In this document: positions 10,234 to 19,034 of the stretch, piece by piece | Numbering within the stretch: position 1 is the stretch's first letter | How the letters are laid out: each line of letters begins with the position of its first letter | Source of the DNA: Pantoea sp. SOD02 | Lineage (GTDB): Bacteria > Pseudomonadota > Gammaproteobacteria > Enterobacterales > Enterobacteriaceae | NCBI RefSeq assembly: GCF_024707505.1 | Contig: NZ_CP102604.1 | Location: 2,604,001-2,668,000 of the forward strand | Length of the DNA stretch: 64,000 nucleotides | Reading direction: 5' to 3' | Position numbers and translations under genes: made by a program | The notes under the pieces: generated by a model | Database searches by the model: none | What the model was told of the DNA's origin: nothing | Seen by the model: the letters and a program-made list of their open reading frames with translations, nothing else

Positions 10234-11007
10234 TTATGTATTGGTTAACAAATCACCTTTTTTGATATTTGACTTGAAATAAAGCGGCAGAACTTCCTCA
10301 GGCGTACCGTCCATTTTTACCGTGCCGTGCTCGAGCCAAAGAATTCTTGTACAGGTTTTTCTTAACAATTCGTTACTATGGCTTGCAAGAATCAATATCT
10401 TCGTTGCATTAATAATATTGGTTAATCGAGTTTCAGCTTTTTCTTTAAAGCCTTCATCACCTACAGATAGCCATTCATCCATAAGGAGAATTTCGGGAGT
10501 AAAAATAGTACTAACACTAAACCCCAGACGCATTTGCATCCCAGAAGAATAAGTACGAACAGGCATGTCAATAAAATCACCAAGATCGGTGAATTCAATG
10601 ATCTCTTCAATTCGTGCATCGATTTCTTTTTTCCTCAGTCCTAATAAGGCACCGCGAATATAGATATTTTCTCTGCCCGTAAACTCCTGATTGATCCCTA
10701 ATGAAATAGAAATTAAAGAACCAATGTCGCCTTCAATCGTAGCGCTACCGCTGGTTGGATGATAGACCTTACTAAACATCCTGAGCAGCGTTGTTTTACC
10801 CGCACCATTATGGCCAATTAGGCCGACTCGCTCGCCATCTTTGATTTCGAAGTTAAGATTATTGAGGGCCGAAACCACAACTTTACCATCGTGCTGACCA
10901 ACCTTTCCACCGGTAGCAAAATTGATAAAGTTCTTTTTAATCGATCTTGCCTGGGCGTTGAATATTGGGAAATCAATACCCACATTTTCAAATTTAATAA
11001 TAGCCAT
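10234..11007 (-). CDS. wzt: Wzt, polysaccharide ABC exporter ATPase
   Basis: A 257-aa ABC ATPase of the O-antigen/teichoic-acid exporter family. It shows Walker A GHNGAGKTT (about 65-73), signature YSSGMQMRLGF (about 150) and Walker B ILLMDEW (about 172), and a switch His in LASHSNE. It stops soon after the nucleotide-binding domain, so it lacks the C-terminal carbohydrate-binding module of long Wzt proteins (about 430 aa). Short forms occur in systems that export chains without recognising a chain-end cap. The gap to wzm is 4 nt, and it should pair with Wzm in the inner membrane. Confidence 0.9.
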   Translation of the reverse strand: MAIIKFENVGIDFPIFNAQARSIKKNFINFATGGKVGQHDGKVVVSALNNLNFEIKDGERVGLIGHNGAGKTTLLRMFSKVYHPTSGSATIEGDIGSLISISLGINQEFTGRENIYIRGALLGLRKKEIDARIEEIIEFTDLGDFIDMPVRTYSSGMQMRLGFSVSTIFTPEILLMDEWLSVGDEGFKEKAETRLTNIINATKILILASHSNELLRKTCTRILWLEHGTVKMDGTPEEVLPLYFKSNIKKGDLLTNT

Positions 11008-11011
11008 TACA

Positions 11012-11812
11012 TTACACCCAATAAGGAACGCGGTATTTATATTTGCTCGTCATCGCAATCGATAAAGCCAAACCAACTACTGCCATTACGCCAGCAATGA
11101 TGTAACTGCTCATCATTGGAATCTCACCTAATAATGGACCTCTTACCAAATCAATCAAATGGTAGAGAGGGTTAAAGGTGAGTAAGGCTGCGGCGGCACT
11201 ATGCGAAAGAAGTTTTGGCATCCAAATTACTGGGGTCAGATAGAAGATAACCTGCATAATACTTAACACAATTTGTGTCATATCACGGAAGCGTGCACAA
11301 ATCATCGAAAGAATCATTAACGCCCAGGTTAAATTCAAAATCAGCAGGATAAAACCTGGTATCACCAGAAAAACAGTCCAGTCTACGCTTTTCTGCACTG
11401 CAATCAGGACCAGAGGAAATATTACGATATTGTGCAGGAAGATGATGAAGTTTTTCCAAATTACACGCATTACGTGAACATGTAATGGAACGGGTAACTG
11501 CTTAATAATCCCTTCTGAAGATATCAGGGCATCACAACCTTCTGAGATGGAGCTTTGGATAAAGCTCCATGTTATCAAACCAAGAGTTAGATAGGGCAAA
11601 AACTCTTTGACGTTGGTTTTGAAGAGATTACCAAAAACTAATCCCATGGTCGTGATCATAACTGCCATACTGATTGTGATCCAAAACGGCCCCATCTTGG
11701 ACCGTTTGTATCGCATCTTAATGTCCTGACCACCCATCACTTTTACAACGTGAAAGTTTCTTAACGCAGAGGTGAAGTCATCCCACCCCACTGATTTTTG
11801 CTTATTCGACAT
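11012..11812 (-). CDS. wzm: Wzm, polysaccharide ABC exporter permease
   Basis: A 266-aa ABC-2 type membrane protein with about six hydrophobic segments (roughly 40-65, 72-92, 115-140, 145-172, 180-200, 235-255). The N-terminal stretch DIKMRYKRSKMGPFWITIS is the amphipathic coupling-helix region characteristic of O-antigen and teichoic-acid exporters. It forms the channel half of the Wzm2-Wzt2 exporter for undecaprenyl-PP-linked polysaccharide. It overlaps the upstream rgpF-like gene by one base and is followed 4 nt later by wzt. Confidence 0.9.
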   Translation of the reverse strand: MSNKQKSVGWDDFTSALRNFHVVKVMGGQDIKMRYKRSKMGPFWITISMAVMITTMGLVFGNLFKTNVKEFLPYLTLGLITWSFIQSSISEGCDALISSEGIIKQLPVPLHVHVMRVIWKNFIIFLHNIVIFPLVLIAVQKSVDWTVFLVIPGFILLILNLTWALMILSMICARFRDMTQIVLSIMQVIFYLTPVIWMPKLLSHSAAAALLTFNPLYHLIDLVRGPLLGEIPMMSSYIIAGVMAVVGLALSIAMTSKYKYRVPYWV

Positions 11813-13107
11813 TACAAAATTCCAAATTGGTATGCCAGACGATTCAATCCGACAAGGAACTTATCACCGCACAGACGAGCTAGGATCAATGTCATAAACT
11901 CTTCCCTTTGGGATTCTTCAAGCTGATCTCTCAACTTGATAATATCATTCATGCTACAAACGCAGCGGAACATCAGATCAAGCTTAATTATAGGTAAACC
12001 ACAATTATGTAATGCGAGGCAGTTGACGTGGATTTGCGATCCCATCGTAAATTCATCCAGATACAAAGATATTAATCTTTGTTTGAACTGGCTATTCAGC
12101 AATGCTTCTTTGTGCGAGTAATTTCTGAAAAAATTCACTGCTTCTAAATAGTCAACCTTGCTTGAACTTAATGTTGAATATTCTTTATCAACAGAGTTGT
12201 ATTCCACAACATTGTCACTAGCAAATGCCAACTTTTCAGCTCTCTTATTAGAGAGAATGTATTTATTATAATAAGATGATAAGACTTCATCATTTGCTAT
12301 TAAACCGGTAATGGATTTATTTGTCCAGGCACTAACACCTTCACGACGGTAGTAATAGTAATTCTCATAGAAAACTTCATCAGTGCTAAGCTTTCTTTCC
12401 ATGAACGAGACATTGAAAAGAGACTTAAAGTTTTGCTCAGAACTAACCAGTGACTTAAGAAGCTTACTTAAACCGAACTCACCTCTTTTTATAACCAAAG
12501 GTCTTACGTTCGATGACTTATAGTTTAACCAAAAATTTTTGAACTTTTCATTCTTAGTTATTTTACCTGCTACTGAAATACAGAATGAACCAAGATGATG
12601 AGAGTGCTGACTATTTTCTGTAGCACCCATTACTTCAACGTTAGTGTCAAATAAATTTTTAACAAATTCAGGCAAGCCATTCTTCGAGAAAAACACACTG
12701 TCATTGATGATAAGCAACCTTTCACACTTTTCCTCAAAACCTGCATCGAAGAAATATTTCATCCCTGCTTTATAGCTGCCAAAATCACGCCCGTAATTAT
12801 CACGCTCTATATATACATCGGTTAACTCAGAGGGATAATTTTGTTCTTCCAACCTTAAGGTATTAACGGCAATAACAAATACATTATTGCGTTTCGCTTC
12901 TTTTAACAGCTCAAGCGTATCATTTCTAAGCGATGATTTCTCATAGAGCGCAAGCAGCATAACCTTGCCACCCGTGAAGTCATTCTTGACTTTAACATTC
13001 GTATATTTTTTTGTCTTAATATCATCGCGAATTGATAGCACGCCATAATATATATAAATTACAATTTTCAGGAAAAACCTGATAATCATAAAAATAATTC
13101 TTTTCAT
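11812..13107 (-). CDS. RgpF-like rhamnan synthesis protein
   Basis: A 431-aa protein with an N-terminal hydrophobic stretch (about 1-25) followed by the rhamnan-synthesis F family region. Recognisable blocks are VYIERDNYGRDFGSYKAGM (about 95-113), LLIINDSVFF (about 129-138) and HHLGSFCISV (about 165-174). RgpF-type proteins act in assembly of rhamnose-containing polysaccharides and are commonly found beside Wzm/Wzt. The gene sits between a GT2 and wzm in a minus-strand run and has lower G+C than the housekeeping flanks. Exact activity is unassigned. Confidence 0.8.
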   Translation of the reverse strand: MKRIIFMIIRFFLKIVIYIYYGVLSIRDDIKTKKYTNVKVKNDFTGGKVMLLALYEKSSLRNDTLELLKEAKRNNVFVIAVNTLRLEEQNYPSELTDVYIERDNYGRDFGSYKAGMKYFFDAGFEEKCERLLIINDSVFFSKNGLPEFVKNLFDTNVEVMGATENSQHSHHLGSFCISVAGKITKNEKFKNFWLNYKSSNVRPLVIKRGEFGLSKLLKSLVSSEQNFKSLFNVSFMERKLSTDEVFYENYYYYRREGVSAWTNKSITGLIANDEVLSSYYNKYILSNKRAEKLAFASDNVVEYNSVDKEYSTLSSSKVDYLEAVNFFRNYSHKEALLNSQFKQRLISLYLDEFTMGSQIHVNCLALHNCGLPIIKLDLMFRCVCSMNDIIKLRDQLEESQREEFMTLILARLCGDKFLVGLNRLAYQFGIL

Positions 13108-13124
13108 ATTAACACCGTCGATGG

Positions 13125-14066
13125 TTAAACTAATTTCCTAAAGAGATTCATGATAAAGAAAGCACATGTTTCAATGAAGCTTTGTCTATAAAATCCACCC
13201 TTAATAAAGTTAGTAATTCGTTTCAAAAGACTTCCATTCAAAGCACTAAATCTTTCATAATCACGTCTATTCTCAGCCGGCATCCTGTCTTTCAAACACT
13301 CAAGCGCCATACAATTTTTCTCGCTCCAGCATTTAAATTCACCTGCAAACAAACGATTAAATCTTGTGAGCTTAGACAAAACACCCGTGTTACTGCCCAC
13401 TAAATTCTGCCCATGCTGGCGGTAGAGAATCTTTGGTTCACGATCGTAGATTACTGTTCCATTCATTGCACTGCATATGATGTACAAAATCCAGTCATGA
13501 GAAACAATCTGAAGGTTAGCAGGGAATGTCTCAAACACCGTTTTTAGTCCACGACTAAAAACCATCGTGTTGCCGCCCGCATAGCTTTGCAAAAGTGCAT
13601 TACTAAAAGTAAATTCTTTCAGAAAACACGGTGAAAAACCGATATTACCTTCATCAGAATCAATCAGCTTTGTGCGTGAACCATATAAAGCATAGTTGTC
13701 AGGAGATGAATCATTTGTTGTTAACTGATTAATAGCTTCTTCCAGCTTATTGTCACACCAAATATCATCCTGATCACAGAAGGCATAAAACGGCGAATCA
13801 ATATCTCTTCTATTAAGCAGGCTATAGAAATTGGCGGCAAATCCTTTACCTGGCCCCTGAAACAGGATAACTCTACCATCAGAAAATTCTTTGGCAAAAC
13901 GGGTAACGATTGCACAAGTGCTATCCGTTGAACCATCATCAGAAACAATCAGCGTCCAATTAGTATAAGTTTGAGAAGCAATGGAACGCAGCTGCTTTTC
14001 TAAGTATTTCTCGCCATTATAAGTACCCATCAGGATACTTATTTTTCCTTTATCGCTCATCATCAT
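13125..14066 (-). CDS. GT2 glycosyltransferase, probable rhamnosyltransferase
   Basis: A 313-aa GT-A fold enzyme. The N-terminus reads ISILMGTYNGEKYLEKQLRS, then VSDDGSTDST (donor-binding Asp pair) and YAFCDQDDIW (about 92-101); the QDDIW form of the DxD motif is common in rhamnosyltransferases. A later YRQHGQNLVG segment fits the acceptor side. Start choice between three consecutive ATG/ATG/ATG codons is uncertain by two residues. It likely uses dTDP-rhamnose made by rfbBDAC just upstream. It is separated from rfbC by a strong intrinsic terminator at 14076-14104. Confidence 0.8.
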   Translation of the reverse strand: MMMSDKGKISILMGTYNGEKYLEKQLRSIASQTYTNWTLIVSDDGSTDSTCAIVTRFAKEFSDGRVILFQGPGKGFAANFYSLLNRRDIDSPFYAFCDQDDIWCDNKLEEAINQLTTNDSSPDNYALYGSRTKLIDSDEGNIGFSPCFLKEFTFSNALLQSYAGGNTMVFSRGLKTVFETFPANLQIVSHDWILYIICSAMNGTVIYDREPKILYRQHGQNLVGSNTGVLSKLTRFNRLFAGEFKCWSEKNCMALECLKDRMPAENRRDYERFSALNGSLLKRITNFIKGGFYRQSFIETCAFFIMNLFRKLV

Positions 14067-14075
14067 CAGCTATAT

Positions 14076-14104
14076 AAAAAAAGGATGAGTTAATCCTCAT
14101 CCTT
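14076..14104 (-). terminator. Intrinsic terminator inside the rhamnose/O-polysaccharide operon
   Basis: On the minus strand the stem AAGGATGAG/CTCATCCTT with a 6-nt loop is followed directly by a run of seven T. It lies between rfbC and the downstream GT2-rgpF-wzm-wzt genes, so passage would depend on read-through or on RfaH-type antitermination from the JUMPstart element upstream of rfbB. Confidence 0.85.
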
Positions 14105-14115
14105 AGTTTCGGGAA

Positions 14116-14664
14116 TCAATCAAATGTCACTGCTTGTGCAAATGGAGTTCCGTCTTTATCTTTAGCAGAAAGCGCGGGAAGTTCATTCACATCGATTGGC
14201 CAGGTGATATTGAGATCTGAATCGTTCCAAAGTAATGAGTGTTCATTTTTAGGATTATAATAATCAGTACATTTGTAAACAAATTCAGCACTTTCAGATG
14301 TTACATAAAAACCATGAGCGAAGCCCTCTGGAACCCACAACTGACGTTTATTATCAGATGACAGGTACACACCTACCCATTTTCCAAAGGTTGGCGATGA
14401 CTTTCTCATATCAACTGCCACATCATACACTTCACCAGAGACAACCCTGACGAGTTTACCTTGTGTATTTGTGGTTTGATAATGTAAGCCACGCAAAATA
14501 CCTTTAGAAGATTTCGAATGGTTATCCTGCACAAAGGTACGTGGACAAACCAGTTCTTCAAACTTCTTCTGTTGCCAGGTTTCCATAAAGAAACCTCTTT
14601 CATCACCAAAAACGGCTGGCTCAATGATTTTCACATCAGGAATATCAGTATCAATAATCTTCAT
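14116..14664 (-). CDS. rfbC: dTDP-4-dehydrorhamnose 3,5-epimerase
   Basis: RfbC/RmlC epimerises C3 and C5 of dTDP-4-keto-6-deoxyglucose, the third step of dTDP-L-rhamnose synthesis. It is a cupin of 182 aa (E. coli 185). Key residues are in GILRGLHYQ (catalytic His about 62) and the KLVRVVSGEVYDVAVDMR strand; the catalytic Tyr lies in the FVYKCTDYY region (about 132-140). Its start overlaps the rfbA stop by one base. It is the last gene before an intrinsic terminator. Confidence 0.97.
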   Translation of the reverse strand: MKIIDTDIPDVKIIEPAVFGDERGFFMETWQQKKFEELVCPRTFVQDNHSKSSKGILRGLHYQTTNTQGKLVRVVSGEVYDVAVDMRKSSPTFGKWVGVYLSSDNKRQLWVPEGFAHGFYVTSESAEFVYKCTDYYNPKNEHSLLWNDSDLNITWPIDVNELPALSAKDKDGTPFAQAVTFD

Positions 14665-15545
14665 TAGAGCTTTCCGTTATAGAGCGCCATCAGGTATTTG
14701 CCATAATCATTTTTGAGCAATGGCTGTGCCAGCTCTTTCAATTTTTCAGCATCAATAAAGCCCATACGGAACGCAATTTCTTCCGGGCATGCGACTTTAA
14801 GCCCCTGACGAGTTTCGATGGTTTGAATAAAATTATTCGCTTCAATCAGGCTCTGATGAGTACCAGTATCGAGCCAGGCATGACCGCGCCCCATAATGGA
14901 TACAGACAATTCACCTTTTTCAAGATAGAGATTGTTGATGTCAGTAATTTCTAATTCACCGCGTGGAGAAGGCTTAAGATTTTTAGCCAATTCAACAACG
15001 CTATTATCATAGAAATACAGACCAGTAACTGCGTAGCTACTTTTAGGTTCAGTTGGCTTTTCTACTAAAGAAACTGCTTTACCTGATTCATCAAATTCCA
15101 CCACACCATAACGCTCGGGATCGTGAACGTGATAAGCAAACACCGTTGCACCGTGCTTTTTATTTGAGGCTTCTTCGAGTTGCTTGTGTAAATCGTGGCC
15201 ATAAAAAATGTTATCGCCCAGAATCAACGCGCAGTTGTCGTTGCCGATGAACTCTTCACCCAAAATGAAAGCCTGCGCCAGACCGTCTGGGCTTTCCTGC
15301 ACTTTGTACTGAATGTTCAAGCCCCATTGAGAACCGTCGCCTAGCAGGCTTTCAAAACGCGGCGTATCTTGCGGCGTGCTGATAATTAAAATGTCACGAA
15401 TGCCCGCTAACATTAGAGTGCTGAGCGGATAATAAATCATTGGCTTGTCATAGATTGGCAATAGCTGCTTACTGACGGCCATCGTCACTGGATAAAGGCG
15501 TGTTCCTGAACCGCCAGCAAGGATGATTCCTTTTTTACTATTCAC
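14664..15545 (-). CDS. rfbA: Glucose-1-phosphate thymidylyltransferase
   Basis: RfbA/RmlA couples dTTP and glucose 1-phosphate to dTDP-glucose, the first step of the rhamnose pathway. The nucleotidyltransferase signature [16 protein letters not shown] (about 5-20) is complete and the metal-binding [11 protein letters not shown] follows near 110. I start the gene at GTG 15545 rather than at ATG 15578: AAAGGA lies 7 nt upstream of the GTG, the resulting protein is 293 aa (the E. coli length), and its N-terminus [12 protein letters not shown] aligns with [12 protein letters not shown]. The order B-D-A-C is the enterobacterial one. Confidence 0.96.
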   Translation of the reverse strand: MNSKKGIILAGGSGTRLYPVTMAVSKQLLPIYDKPMIYYPLSTLMLAGIRDILIISTPQDTPRFESLLGDGSQWGLNIQYKVQESPDGLAQAFILGEEFIGNDNCALILGDNIFYGHDLHKQLEEASNKKHGATVFAYHVHDPERYGVVEFDESGKAVSLVEKPTEPKSSYAVTGLYFYDNSVVELAKNLKPSPRGELEITDINNLYLEKGELSVSIMGRGHAWLDTGTHQSLIEANNFIQTIETRQGLKVACPEEIAFRMGFIDAEKLKELAQPLLKNDYGKYLMALYNGKL

Positions 15546-15583
15546 AACGTTATCCTTTAATTTAGTAATCTGACTCAATACGC

Positions 15584-16471
15584 TTAATTATAGAGTTCAT
15601 CCAGCATACGCTTTACACCAACCTTCCATTCCGGAAGCGTTAATTCAAAAGCGGTAGTGAACTTGCTGGTATTGAGCCTTGAATTAGATGGGCGTTTTGC
15701 TGGCGTAGGGAAAGCTGCAGTATCAACGGTGTTCACTGCTTTTACTTTCAGCTCTAAACCTTTTTCTCGAACACAATTAATCACAAACTCAGCATAAGCG
15801 TGCCAGGTTGTCACGCCTGAAGCGATAAGATTATAAATGCCCGATTTTTTAGGATTCGCCAGAGTCGCTTTGATTGCATGCGCGGTACTGTCCGCAATCA
15901 ATTCTGCACCAGTTGGCGCACCGAATTGATCGTTGATGACAGATAAGGCTTCGCGTTCTTGCGCCAAACGAATCATCGTTTTAGCAAAGTTATTGCCTTT
16001 GGCAGCATAAACCCAGCTGGTGCGCAAAATTAAATAGTGTGGTGCATTGGCGATGATGGCTTCTTCACCTTGGCGTTTAGTCTTGCCATAAGCGTTCAGT
16101 GGTGAAGTAGCATCTTCTTCGTTCCAGGGACGCTCGCCGCTGCCATCAAACACATAATCCGTTGAGTAGTGAACCAGCAACGCCTTCACATCACGAGCAG
16201 CGCAGGCCAACGCTTTTACGCTGGTCGCGTTGATTAATTCAGCATTGTGCAGGTCGCTTTCGGCTTTATCGACAGCCGTATAAGCTGCGGCATTCACAAT
16301 CACGTCAGGCTCAATATCCCGTACCGTTTTTTCAATGCCGGCAGGATTGGTTAAATCGCCGCAGTGATCTGCCGAATGGCGATCTAAAGCAATAACCTCA
16401 CCCAATGGGGCCAGAGCGCGTTGCAGTTCCCAGCCAACCTGACCATTTTTACCTAACAGCAAAATTTTCAT
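15584..16471 (-). CDS. rfbD: dTDP-4-dehydrorhamnose reductase
   Basis: RfbD/RmlD reduces dTDP-4-keto-L-rhamnose to dTDP-L-rhamnose with NAD(P)H, the last step of the pathway. It is an SDR-family enzyme of 295 aa. The nucleotide-binding motif is [13 protein letters not shown] (about 4-16) and the catalytic YxxxK is in [10 protein letters not shown] (about 131-135). It overlaps the rfbB stop by one base and lies 38 nt upstream of the rfbA start. Confidence 0.96.
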   Translation of the reverse strand: MKILLLGKNGQVGWELQRALAPLGEVIALDRHSADHCGDLTNPAGIEKTVRDIEPDVIVNAAAYTAVDKAESDLHNAELINATSVKALACAARDVKALLVHYSTDYVFDGSGERPWNEEDATSPLNAYGKTKRQGEEAIIANAPHYLILRTSWVYAAKGNNFAKTMIRLAQEREALSVINDQFGAPTGAELIADSTAHAIKATLANPKKSGIYNLIASGVTTWHAYAEFVINCVREKGLELKVKAVNTVDTAAFPTPAKRPSNSRLNTSKFTTAFELTLPEWKVGVKRMLDELYN

Positions 16472-17550
16472 TAGCTACGCTTCTCGTAGTTTTGCTCAAT
16501 CCAGTTCTGATACGCCCCGCTCTTCACATGCTCAACCCATTGTTGGTTGTCGAGATACCACTGCACGGTTTTACGTAAGCCGGTTTCGAAGCTTTCCTGC
16601 GGTTTCCATCCCAGATCGCGTTCAATCTTTGAAGCGTCAATCGCATAGCGACGATCGTGACCCGGGCGATCTGCAACATAGGTAATTTGCTGAGCGTATG
16701 AAGTCTCTTTTGGACGCAGCTCATCCAGCAATTCACATACCTTGTGCACCACTTCGAGATTTTGCTTCTCGTTATGGCCACCAATGTTGTAAGTGGTGCC
16801 AGTTTTCGCCTGCGTCACTACGGTATAGAGCGCACGCGCATGATCTTCCACATACAGCCAATCGCGAATTTGGTCACCTTTACCATAAATTGGCAGCGGC
16901 TTTCCTTCCAGCGCATTGCTGATGATCAGCGGGATGAGTTTTTCCGGGAAATGATAAGGACCGTAATTGTTGGAACAGTTGGTCACAACAATTGGCAGGC
17001 CGTATGTGCGGCCCCAGGCGCGAACCAGATGGTCACTTGCGGCTTTGGTAGAAGAGTACGGGCTACTTGGTGCGTACGGGGTTTCTTCAGTGAACAATGG
17101 GAGTTCACCTGAGGTTTCATCAGGATGAGGTAAGTCACCATACACTTCATCCGTGGAAATATGGTGGAAACGAAAAGCCTGTTTTTTATCAGCGGCTAAT
17201 GCAGACCAATATTGGCGGCTTGCTTCCAGTAACGCATAAGTTCCAACAACGTTAGTCTGTACGAATTCAGAAGGCCCGGTAATAGAGCGGTCAACGTGGC
17301 TTTCTGCCGCCAGATGCATTACCGCATCAGGCTGAAATTCGTTGAATACATTCAGCAAGGCCACGCCATCGCAAATATCAACTTTTCTGAAGTTATAACG
17401 CGCATTTTGGCTTTCAGCTTTCAGTGATTCAAGGTTGCCAGCATAGGTCAGTTTATCGACGTTAATCACTTCATCATTGGTATGGTTGATAATATGACGA
17501 ACAACTGCCGAACCGATAAATCCTGCACCACCTGTAATTAAGATTTTCAT
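16471..17550 (-). CDS. rfbB: dTDP-glucose 4,6-dehydratase
   Basis: RfbB/RmlB converts dTDP-glucose to dTDP-4-keto-6-deoxyglucose using bound NAD+. It is an extended SDR of 359 aa (E. coli about 361). The Rossmann motif [15 protein letters not shown] begins at residue 4, the catalytic region is STDEVYGDL (about 138) with [11 protein letters not shown] giving the Tyr/Lys pair (about 171-175). It is the first gene of the rfb operon, 72 nt downstream of a JUMPstart element. Confidence 0.97.
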   Translation of the reverse strand: MKILITGGAGFIGSAVVRHIINHTNDEVINVDKLTYAGNLESLKAESQNARYNFRKVDICDGVALLNVFNEFQPDAVMHLAAESHVDRSITGPSEFVQTNVVGTYALLEASRQYWSALAADKKQAFRFHHISTDEVYGDLPHPDETSGELPLFTEETPYAPSSPYSSTKAASDHLVRAWGRTYGLPIVVTNCSNNYGPYHFPEKLIPLIISNALEGKPLPIYGKGDQIRDWLYVEDHARALYTVVTQAKTGTTYNIGGHNEKQNLEVVHKVCELLDELRPKETSYAQQITYVADRPGHDRRYAIDASKIERDLGWKPQESFETGLRKTVQWYLDNQQWVEHVKSGAYQNWIEQNYEKRS

Positions 17551-17621
17551 AACGTCCCGTTTTTCCTGACTCGCTCAGTGAGGCTTATACCAAATGGAAT
17601 TAATCTGCTGTGTCGTTCAGC

Positions 17622-17659
17622 CACGCTACCGCCCTTGGGTTGCAGCTCCCACATAGCTG
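17622..17659 (-). promoter_or_regulatory. JUMPstart/ops element upstream of rfbB
   Basis: The minus strand contains the ops core GGCGGTAGCGTG (17622-17633), preceded by GGGAGCTGCAACCCAAG, which matches the JUMPstart consensus (GGGAGCTGAAACTCAAG then ops). Such elements recruit RfaH, which suppresses pausing and polarity in long surface-polysaccharide operons. It lies 72 nt before the rfbB ATG. Confidence 0.92.
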
Positions 17660-17775
17660 ATGTTTAAGGCAAAATTTAATTAAAAGCACGCCGGCTTTTA
17701 TGCTGCTATCTTGCTGTTAACTCTATTCTTTATTACCGAAACCAATAAATATGGTTTAACGGTAAGCAGCTAAGA

Positions 17776-17804
17776 ATTCTACCACTCGTAAAGTTCAATG
17801 ACGA
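17776..17804 (-). promoter_or_regulatory. Candidate promoter for the rfb operon
   Basis: On the minus strand TCGTCA (17799-17804, 4/6) and TAGAAT (17776-17781, 5/6) are 17 bp apart. Transcription from here would give a 5' leader of about 220 nt containing the JUMPstart element, the expected arrangement. Confidence 0.4.
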
Positions 17805-17942
17805 ACAAATTACAGATTTTCCGGGGGTGTTAGTTTAAGTATTGACCGCTTTGGGTCGGTGGTGATGTTTGCTGAGTCAATAATTCAACTCGATCAGATT
17901 TTGACTAAAGCTCAGAAGTGTTTTTTCAGACGAGGTGCAAGG

Positions 17943-17965
17943 AAAAAGCGGGCGCTAAGGCCCGC
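17943..17965 (-). terminator. Intrinsic terminator after galE
   Basis: On the minus strand GCGGGC/GCCCGC with a 6-nt loop is followed by TTTTT, shortly after the galE stop. It closes the exopolysaccharide operon. Confidence 0.88.
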
Positions 17966-17972
17966 AATAGTG

Positions 17973-18986
17973 TTATTCAAACCCATTCGGATTCTTCGAC
18001 TGCCAGTTCCACGTATCACGCATCATGGCATCAATCCCGCGTGTCACGCGCCAGTCCAGTTCGTTGTTCGCCAGCGTCGCATCCGCCCAGAACGCTGGCA
18101 GATCGCCGTCACGGCGTGGCTTGAACTCAAACGGAATTGGCTTGCCGGAACCTTTCTCAAACGCCTTGATCATCTCCAGCACGGAGAAGCCCACGCCGCC
18201 GCCGAGGTTGTAGGCTTTGTAGCCTTCAACTTTGGCTAAATGATCCAGCGCTTTCAGGTGCCCTTCTGCCAGGTCGACAACGTGAATGTAGTCGCGCTGT
18301 GCAGTGCCATCTGGCGTGTCGTAGTCGTCGCCAAACACGCCCAGCTTCTCCAGACGGCCAATCGCCACCTGCGCGATGTACGGCAGCAGGTTGTTTGGAA
18401 TGCCGGTTGGATCTTCACCGATTTCGCCAGATTCATGCGCGCCAACCGGGTTGAAGTAGCGCAGCGCGATGGCTTTGAAGTTCGGGTCCGCTTTAGCGAA
18501 ATCGCGCATCACGAATTCGATCATCAGCTTAGAGGTACCATACGGGCTAGTCGTGCCGCCAATTGGCGTGGTTTCCACGTAAGGAACCGGTGCATCCGCG
18601 CCATAAACGGTCGCAGATGAGCTGAAGATGAAGTTCCACACGCCAGCAGCGCGCATCTCTTCCAGCAGCACCACGGTGCCAGCCACGTTGTTTTCGTAGT
18701 ATTCCAGCGGCATACGCGTGGATTCGCCAACGGCTTTCAGTGCAGCGAAGTGAATCACGGCGCTGATATCGTTAGTAGCAAACAGGTCACGCAGGCAGGC
18801 GCGATCGCGGATGTCGCCTTCAACGAACACCGCTTTTTTACCCGACAGCTTTTCCACGCGGTTGATGGCTTCGCGGGAAGCATTGCAAAGGTTATCCAGG
18901 ACCACAACGTCGTCGCCACGCTCTAACAGCGCCAGCACCGTATGGGAGCCGATATAACCCGCTCCGCCCGTTACCAAAATAGCCAT
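17973..18986 (-). CDS. galE: UDP-glucose 4-epimerase
   Basis: GalE interconverts UDP-glucose and UDP-galactose with bound NAD+. It is a 337-aa SDR enzyme (E. coli 338) with VTGGAGYIGSHT at 5-16 and the catalytic Ser/Tyr/Lys in SSSATVYG (about 122) and YGTSKLMIE (Tyr about 149). It is the last gene of the exopolysaccharide run, 48 nt after galF, as in the ams and wce clusters, and should supply UDP-galactose for the galactose-rich polymer. A separate gal-operon copy may exist elsewhere; that cannot be seen here. Confidence 0.97.
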   Translation of the reverse strand: MAILVTGGAGYIGSHTVLALLERGDDVVVLDNLCNASREAINRVEKLSGKKAVFVEGDIRDRACLRDLFATNDISAVIHFAALKAVGESTRMPLEYYENNVAGTVVLLEEMRAAGVWNFIFSSSATVYGADAPVPYVETTPIGGTTSPYGTSKLMIEFVMRDFAKADPNFKAIALRYFNPVGAHESGEIGEDPTGIPNNLLPYIAQVAIGRLEKLGVFGDDYDTPDGTAQRDYIHVVDLAEGHLKALDHLAKVEGYKAYNLGGGVGFSVLEMIKAFEKGSGKPIPFEFKPRRDGDLPAFWADATLANNELDWRVTRGIDAMMRDTWNWQSKNPNGFE

Positions 18987-19000
18987 GTGTACTCCTTTAA

Positions 19001-19019
19001 ACCGCGCTAATGGCGCGGT
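19001..19019 (-). other. Hairpin between galF and galE
   Basis: The inverted repeat ACCGCGC/GCGCGGT with a 5-nt loop lies between the galF stop and the galE Shine-Dalgarno (AAAGGAG). It has only a short T-run and could work as a weak attenuator or an mRNA processing boundary. Confidence 0.45.
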
Positions 19020-19034
19020 AGAGAATGAGGAAGC

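Larger units (their letters stand above)
17551..17972. other. Intergenic leader region between galE and rfbB
   Basis: This 422-bp AT-rich gap carries no credible gene. In minus-strand order it holds the galE terminator, a candidate promoter, an untranslated leader of about 220 nt and the JUMPstart/ops element, then rfbB. Confidence 0.7.

Noticed and set aside
15546..15578. Longer rfbA start at ATG 15578
   Set aside because: It adds 11 residues not found in RmlA and overrides a strong Shine-Dalgarno placed for GTG 15545.
17771..17784. TAAGAATTCT resembling half of an RcsAB box upstream of rfbB
   Set aside because: The second half does not match the TTCCTA end, and it overlaps the proposed -10 element.
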